The notes beneath the pieces were generated by a model. That model saw only the letters and a program-made list of their open reading frames with translations. It searched no databases and was not told the origin of the DNA. DNA of 64,000 nucleotides from assembly GCA_025024175.1 (NCBI GenBank), contig QCXZ01000138.1:44053092-44117091 (forward strand), read 5' to 3'. The position numbers and the translations under genes were made by a program. Numbering within the stretch: the stretch's first letter is position 1; every line of letters begins with the position of its first letter. Of this stretch, positions 58,447 through 64,000 are shown in pieces. The stretch comes from Rhyzopertha dominica (taxonomy: Eukaryota; Arthropoda; Insecta; Coleoptera; Bostrichidae).

Positions 58447-60241
58447 ATATTACTTTAACCAACTCAAAATTGCACTGCTCACCACCTAATTATGTAAAAA
58501 AGGATAGGCGTATTTATTTCAATGGTTAAGGATAACAAATACTCTTGCATAACAGCTCGTTCAAAGAAATTTTGAATCTTTCGGTTTATCAATTATTGAT
58601 TATAGTTTTGCACCACCGTTGAAACAGCTGCCCAAATTATTTCACTTTCGGGTAGGTGCTTTCAGCAAGCGTTTACTCAGGGGCGCATTACGCTTAACTA
58701 TCATGCCGATTGTCGCTGACAATTAAATTATAGTAACCGCTGTTAATAATAGTGTTTATAGCGTGTATATGCAGTAAACTGAAACAATTACCATCGCTTA
58801 GGCTTTCGATATTTCACCGCTATATAGGCAATTATAGTTCCGCAAATAGTTAGGAAGCAATCTTAGCACAACTGTTGCAGAAGTCGGCTCCTTCCGAAAC
58901 TTCAGCTATACCGCCCTATTGTTCAACAGATATATGATGACTTTATATCATGCACCGTAATCTTAGAATGTAATAATCCAGATGGTGATAAGAGTTACGG
59001 TTGCTGTAAACTTGACAACTACATTTAAGGGTAAAGGTTTAATACGATTACAACTTAACCCAGAACAGGATCGTGAATTTATAAAGAACATATTGAAAGA
59101 ACATCTAGAAGCCCACTGCGACAACCACGTTAAAATCTGACAATTAAATTTTAAATCCTAGTTAATGTTAAATGTTCCCATTTTCATTTATTATATTTGG
59201 TTCATTTTTTGTATAGCTAGCATTTCAAGAGGCAGTCCTACTGTTTATGTTTTATAATTTCAGATGTAGGTACTTAGTGTTTGTCTGCGTTATTTAAGTT
59301 TGTTCTTTTTTGAAGAATGTATTTTTGTAACCCATCAACCGGTTATTTTAGAGCTGTGTTGTTTTAAAAGTGATTCTATTTTGTGTCAGTCAAGACCAAA
59401 GCTAATTGTTAAAATAAAGGAGTTGCTAACAACTTCATGATATTTTCCCATTTGACAGGTTTTCTTTTGTACATAATTACGTCTTTAAAGAAACAATAAA
59501 GTTGTATGAAGAAAGCTTCAGAGGGAAGGCAAATAAAAAAATTTGGGGTAAGTTTTGACTGCTAAATATTCTCAACATAAAGTTGAGTTGCACCTGGGGT
59601 CTCACAAAAGTTAAATTCGCCACTGTCTGGAATGATGCTATTTAGAATACATGCAATATTAATAATACTGGCATTATTTTTGTTTATTTTTTAGGTTTAG
59701 GCTCTTAGTAATTATATTAAATGGAGTAAGTTTTATGTTTATATGACGTTTCGATCTTTTTATTCAGACCTTTTTCAAATATACTATTTACATATAATTG
59801 ACAAATTAAATTGACATTAAATTAATATGACATTTACCATTTTGATAGCAATACAAAGTGTACCTTGGAGCTTGTTCCATCGCTGGAATAATTTGAATAG
59901 CAAAAGTTAGAGTAGGAATATTTTTGTGTATTATGTAGTGTTCGTATGTGTGTTACTGTGTTAAATGATAGTGTTGTATGTGTGACTCAGTCCCTGTATT
60001 CTATCCTGTCGTTTACACATGTATATGTGTTTTTGTATATGTATCATTTACAAAAATTGTCTCTTACGTTTATGTGGTTCTGTAGCAATAGTTTTGGTGT
60101 TATCGAAGTCAAAAGTGTGATTAGTTCGTTCTTGATGTTTTTTCAAAGCAGTGTTGTATCCTGTTTTTTTTACCAACCCAAGTATTATTTCGTAGGGCCA
60201 CCTTTAGATGACTTATAGGTAAGCGATTTTCATAAAATGAC
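58447..60241. other. AT-rich non-coding DNA
   Basis: No supported gene. At 59738-59775 the minus strand reads gaaaaaggtctgaataaaaa then gatcgaaacgtcat, a word pattern seen near the 3' ends of some Penelope-like and other insect retroelements; I do not call an element from it. The 90-codon ORF at 59946-60218 is hydrophobic and without motifs. Confidence 0.4.
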
Positions 60242-60933
60242 TAGGGCTGGGCAACGTATCGATACTTACTCAAACTATCGATACCTTAGCAGGTATCCAG
60301 TATGGATACTATCTTATCGTGATACTTCAAAGCATTCAAAAGTGTCGGAAGTATCGAAATGTGTTTGAAGTATCACAAGTAGGTACTCAGGTGTACGGAA
60401 TTATAGAAAGTATTCAAAAGTATCGAAAATATTGGAGTTGTAGCAGAATGGACTCCTCGGGGTTTGTAGGTCGTTGTGCAATCAAAGAGCGCAGCTTGTA
60501 GGAAATTTATATTGAAACCTGTATAGAAATAAGTATAAAAATTGCATACAAACAACATAAACAAGAGCAGCAACGACGTCAATCATTAGTTTATTATTAC
60601 ATACTTAACCTGTATATCAAGTTAGGAGGTTTCTTAAAAAAAGAGAGAATTTCATTATAGTTGATACTAGCTAAAATCAACACTGTAACCACGACAACAC
60701 CTTGATATATGATAATTGATTGGTTTAGATTCTAATTGATTTTAGCTGAAAATAGAGAAGAAGCCGGCCTTAAGAATCGAAATTATTACAGTATTCAATA
60801 ATTTAACCACTGATTTATAGTATATAATTATATATAGTGAAACAACTTTGATACACTCGCTATTTCTATGCTTCGCTACTTTCAATATCTTTGCGTAGTA
60901 TCAATACCTGTCTAATGTTATCACCCAGTCCTA
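60242..60933. mobile_element. Non-autonomous hAT element
   Basis: The left end is tagggctgggcaacgtatcg and the right end in reverse complement is taggactgggtgataacatt, a typical hAT terminal inverted repeat (TAGGGNTGGGCAA). Inside both ends are many copies of gtatcga/agtatt words (for example gtatcgatacttact and caaaagtatcgaaaatattg), the subterminal repeats hAT transposases bind. About 692 bp, no transposase ORF. Flanking 8-mers aaaatgac and aaagaaac agree only partly, so the target duplication is decayed or the ends are off by a base. Confidence 0.75.
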
Positions 60934-62968
60934 AAAGAAACCTAAAGGTTATACGAAATCTTGTCACCCCGCAGCCCTAAAATCTGAGCTTTATCCTACA
61001 AAATAGTAAGTACAGCATATGTTGAAAATATATCAAAAAAATCGACATTCGACAGATGACAACCATCTGTCAAAGTAGTAGTTGTGTTCACCTTCCTGAG
61101 AAGCGGCAAATTTATTTAATCGATAGTATTCATACGCGCCTGGATACATGAATCATTTATAGTAACTATGTATAAGGAGTTTTTGTATTCTAACTCATTA
61201 AACGATATACTTTTTATTAGAAAATCACCACACCTACACAGTTTTTTAAACATGAGACAATCTATTCGAGTTAGAATGAGGTTTGCTACGATCATGACGC
61301 AATAGCTTCAGTGCAGAATACGTAACAGAGCCAAACGATCAGGGAACATTTAGACAGCAGCGTGGGGATTTGCAGCGAATTCGCTTAATTTCAAAACCAG
61401 AGGATCCCGCCTCTGATGTTCCCTCGAAGGAAAGAGACGAAAAAAATGGAAGCATAATTTTGCACGGTTTGTCGGAATACGACAGGTTTTATTTACATCA
61501 GGGGAAATTCAACGAAGATTTCGCAACGTCTTCCTTGTATATATACACAAGTGCGCAATTGTTTTGCTCTTGCCCCGTTCCCGTTCGTTGTTTGGCGGCT
61601 TAACACATTTGCGATATGAATTATGTGCACGCCTTGTATGCAAAAGGAAACAGGAAAGGAACATTATTATTTATGGTGCGTTTTTCACTAATTTACATTT
61701 TTCCTTAGCAAGCAAGTACCATTAAATTTTATTTAACGTTCGTTCTACCGACGAAGATGAAATTTTAATGCCGAGAAAAAATTAAGCAGGGAGCTTCGTT
61801 TTCATTGGATTTGTAATCATTGTAGATTTACTCCAATAACCCTACAAATAACGTTCTAGCTCACTGCAATCAACTATAAAATCTTGTGATGCTTATTATA
61901 GTTATAAGATGTCTTCGCTAAAAACTATTTCAGACACGATCATACGGCAGAAATATTTCTGTAAAATGTCGAATGTTTTGTTTTCTTTAAAATTATTTAT
62001 AGGAATCTTTAGCTGCGCATGTAAAATAATAAGCATTATTAGGTATCTCAAAAAGACAGGAAAAACACCAATGAATTCAAAAAATCTATTCCGATCTCGG
62101 AAGAAAAGTTTCTGATATCCAAAAACTCAAGAAATACTGTCGCCCAGAAACACAACAGTATTTCGACAGTTTGGCCACAGTTACTGGAACTTGACTATTG
62201 GACTTCACAAAAAGGCGGAACGTTCAGGACTTTTCCCCCTTTTCAAATTAACAAACAGAAGTTGTTGCATCTTTTTCTCATTGTTCTCACAAGCAATTAT
62301 TTCAGAATCGTACTTGGCTTAAAGAAATATAATACCGAAAAGGTACGAATTGGGTCCCACTAATCTCATGTGTACCAGCTAGCTAGAAAAGGTCCTATGC
62401 GAGTTGGGTCCCACTGGTTCCTCCCAATAAAGCAATTACAGGGGTTTATTACTTAGGATATTATATTTCGCAAAATCTCCTGTTTATGATATTTTGTCAT
62501 TCATTGGTTATAAGTTTACAATTTAGCCGGCCATTTATAAAATGTAGAATACTTGGGCTAAGACAAAATATCAAAGCAATTTCCAGTTTAAGTAGGTAAA
62601 AAAAAATTACACGAATTTGTAAACAAGGGGTCGTAAAAAGATAGATGTGTACAAATAAAAAAACTGTGGGCAAGGCATTTTTTAAAAAAGAGAAAAAGTT
62701 TTACTGAGTACCTTTTTAGGTAAGCCTAAATCTTGTTCTTTCGGTGTTTAATGCTGTAAAATATCAAATCGGTGTAGAAAAACAATATATATTGTTTTAC
62801 TCGCGACTGTTTTCACAAAAAGAAAGTTCATGCTTTGAACATTATTACGAACTAAACAACTGACAATTGTCAAACATGCTTACGTGATATACAGTAAACA
62901 ATTTTAAAAAAAAGCGTGAATTTGCATTATTATTTATGCCTAAACATAAGTAAATATGAAATATTATG
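60934..62968. other. Non-coding DNA with one CpG-containing patch
   Basis: About 61340-61620 is less AT-rich, and its 77-codon plus ORF has no domain. Words gaattgggtcccacta (about 62346) and gagttgggtcccactg (about 62401) form a short local duplication. Nothing else was recognised. Confidence 0.4.
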
Positions 62969-63200
62969 CAGGGTGTTTTAGCTAAAAGTTAAATTTTAAA
63001 GTTTCATGGCTTATTTAAAGGGGGTGTTCATATAAAGAGTTGAAAGTCTTGAAAAATGAATGAGATGGGAGTTTTCAGTTGTTTTCTACAAAATTTTAAT
63101 AAATCCAAACTATTTTGGCACAATAGTAACACTCACCAACTATCTCTCTGCTACATATTCATATAGCTTTAATTGAAGAATACTACTCCTTTATTTTTGT
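62969..63200. mobile_element. Possible mariner-like left terminal end
   Basis: gcagggtgttttagctaaaa begins here, the reverse complement of the acaccctg end seen at 35505 and 58330. No transposase or right end accompanies it, so it is either a solo end or a truncated element. The right boundary is arbitrary. Confidence 0.3.
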
Positions 63201-63372
63201 CAGATTTATTTTGGGGTTTAAAAGAATATTTTTGAAAAAGCAGCCTGTTTCATTCTAAACGCTGTTTCTTTTTTTAATTTGTTCTTATCTCGCTGGGTTT
63301 AGCCGTAAAACTAAAATTTTAATAATTAAATATTATTATTATTAAGTATATATTATTCGATATAACTATACT

Positions 63373-63376
<4 letters not shown>

Positions 63377-63461
<85 letters not shown>
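63377..63461. repeat. (AAT)n microsatellite, 3' tail of the LINE at 63462-64000
   Basis: About 28 AAT units without interruption over 85 bp. On the LINE sense strand (minus) it reads (TTA)n and follows gtaacgataaagctaa. The poly-tyrosine ORF at this place is only a translation of the repeat. Confidence 0.95.
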
Positions 63462-64000
63462 TAGCTTTATCGTTACATAGCCACGTCAAATACAGTATCA
63501 CTAACGAGTACAGATACAATACAATAGTACAAGCACAATGCACAATTTAAATAGACACGATTAAAAAGTCCTCTATATTATAAACGCATAAATCTTGCAG
63601 TATAGCTGTTACTTCATTTTTAAATTTACTACGCTTTAAATTTTTAATTTTATCTGGTAATTTATTGAAAAATTTTATGCACTAATAATTCACACTGTTT
63701 TGTGCAGTGTTTATTCTGTTGTAAGGCATACAAATTTTGTTCTTATTACGTGTTTCGTAAGCATGAAATGTACCATTTTTATCAAACATATTTATGTTAT
63801 CATAGGCATACAGCACGCAGATAAGTATATAAAGTGAATATACGCTAAGTATTTTACTTTCTTCAAACAAACTTTTACAACTGTGTTGATGTCCTACGTC
63901 GTTTAAGATTCTAATAGCTCTCTTTTGCTTTAAGAATAGTTCATGAACACGTGAATGCATACCCCAAATGATTATTCCGCTATGGAAGTTAGAGTAGTAT
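63462..64000 (-). mobile_element. LINE 3' end (Jockey/CR1-like RT C-terminus), running off the window
   Basis: Minus reading from the window edge: HELFLKQKRAIRILNDVGHQ joins HSCKSLFEESKILSVYSLYI (about 63815-63955), which fits the 'LQKKAIRIIxxxxxxxHxxxLFxxxxILxxxxLYxL' region at the C-terminus of LINE RTs. After a stop it continues CIKFFNKLPDKIKNL (about 63640-63685), the 'FNxLPxxIKxL' end block. The 3' untranslated part then leads to a (TTA)n tail. One frame stop suggests mild decay. The RT core, if present, lies beyond the window. Confidence 0.8.

Noticed and set aside
59738..59775. Penelope-type 3' word pattern (aaaggtctgaataaaaagat, then cgaaacgtcat)
   Set aside because: No coding part nearby and the word is too short to assign an element.
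60234..60941. 8-bp target-site duplication around the hAT element
   Set aside because: The flanks aaaatgac and aaagaaac agree at too few positions to call.
63377..63461. CRISPR-like or satellite array
   Set aside because: Simple trinucleotide repeat without spacers, attached to a LINE 3' end.
63319..63543. Poly-tyrosine ORF of 74 codons on the minus strand
   Set aside because: It is only the translation of the (AAT)n microsatellite.

Overview
This is a eukaryotic draft-genome window, most likely from an insect and plausibly a beetle. It is AT-rich, has scattered single ambiguous bases and two exactly 100-base N gaps (19845-19944 and 43961-44060), and shows no bacterial-style gene packing, operons, rRNA or CRISPR. 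The insect call rests on the transposable-element mix: GIY-YIG Penelope-like elements, a Crypton-type tyrosine recombinase, GAPPHFS-type mariner relatives, and several LINEs. A four-unit (TCAGG)n/(CCTGA)n tract at 16019-16040 matches the telomeric repeat known from Tribolium and some other beetles, but is too short to decide the taxon. I found no intact host protein-coding gene. The window looks like intergenic or long-intron DNA filled with decayed mobile elements.

Layout: 1-11400 is mostly unannotatable AT-rich DNA with three CpG-containing, less AT-rich islands (2930-3380, 7085-7570, 9540-9960). From 11430 to 12565 there is an RTE-like reverse transcriptase remnant, a two-unit hairpin-rich repeat and a tRNA-like sequence. 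From 16870 to 18052 a 5'-truncated Penelope element, with its palm motif mutated to YVND and a GIY-YIG domain, sits inside the 3' end of a LINE. The same LINE 3' end recurs uninterrupted at 52680-53370. From 20150 to 20975 there is a small hAT MITE and another copy of the hairpin repeat. From 24900 to 26150 a LINE RNase H/zinc-knuckle remnant is followed by a Ty3/gypsy RT scrap. At 30268-30525 is a Crypton recombinase remnant. From 33290 to 35592 a mariner-superfamily transposase pseudogene is split by a LINE insertion. At 38925-39155 is a KRBA2/Ginger-like integrase C-terminal scrap. From 40930 to 46261 there are two Jockey/CR1-like LINE remnants in opposite orientation plus a LINE-like 3' tail. 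From 53690 to 54170 a second Penelope RT remnant follows the LINE. From 56600 to 58446 there is another mariner transposase pseudogene, a 1.1-kb foldback with 135-bp arms, and mariner-like terminal motifs. From 60242 to 60933 is a non-autonomous hAT element. From 63376 to 64000 is another LINE 3' end with an 85-bp trinucleotide tail, running off the window.

Nothing here works together as a pathway. The shared history is repeated nested transposition followed by decay. None of the reverse transcriptase remnants keeps an intact YxDD catalytic motif, and both transposase pseudogenes carry frameshifts or lost catalytic residues. The most rewarding items are the nested Penelope-in-LINE and LINE-in-mariner insertions, the foldback at 57029-58129, and the palindrome-rich repeat family with four copies. 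I did not find a convincing new cellular system.
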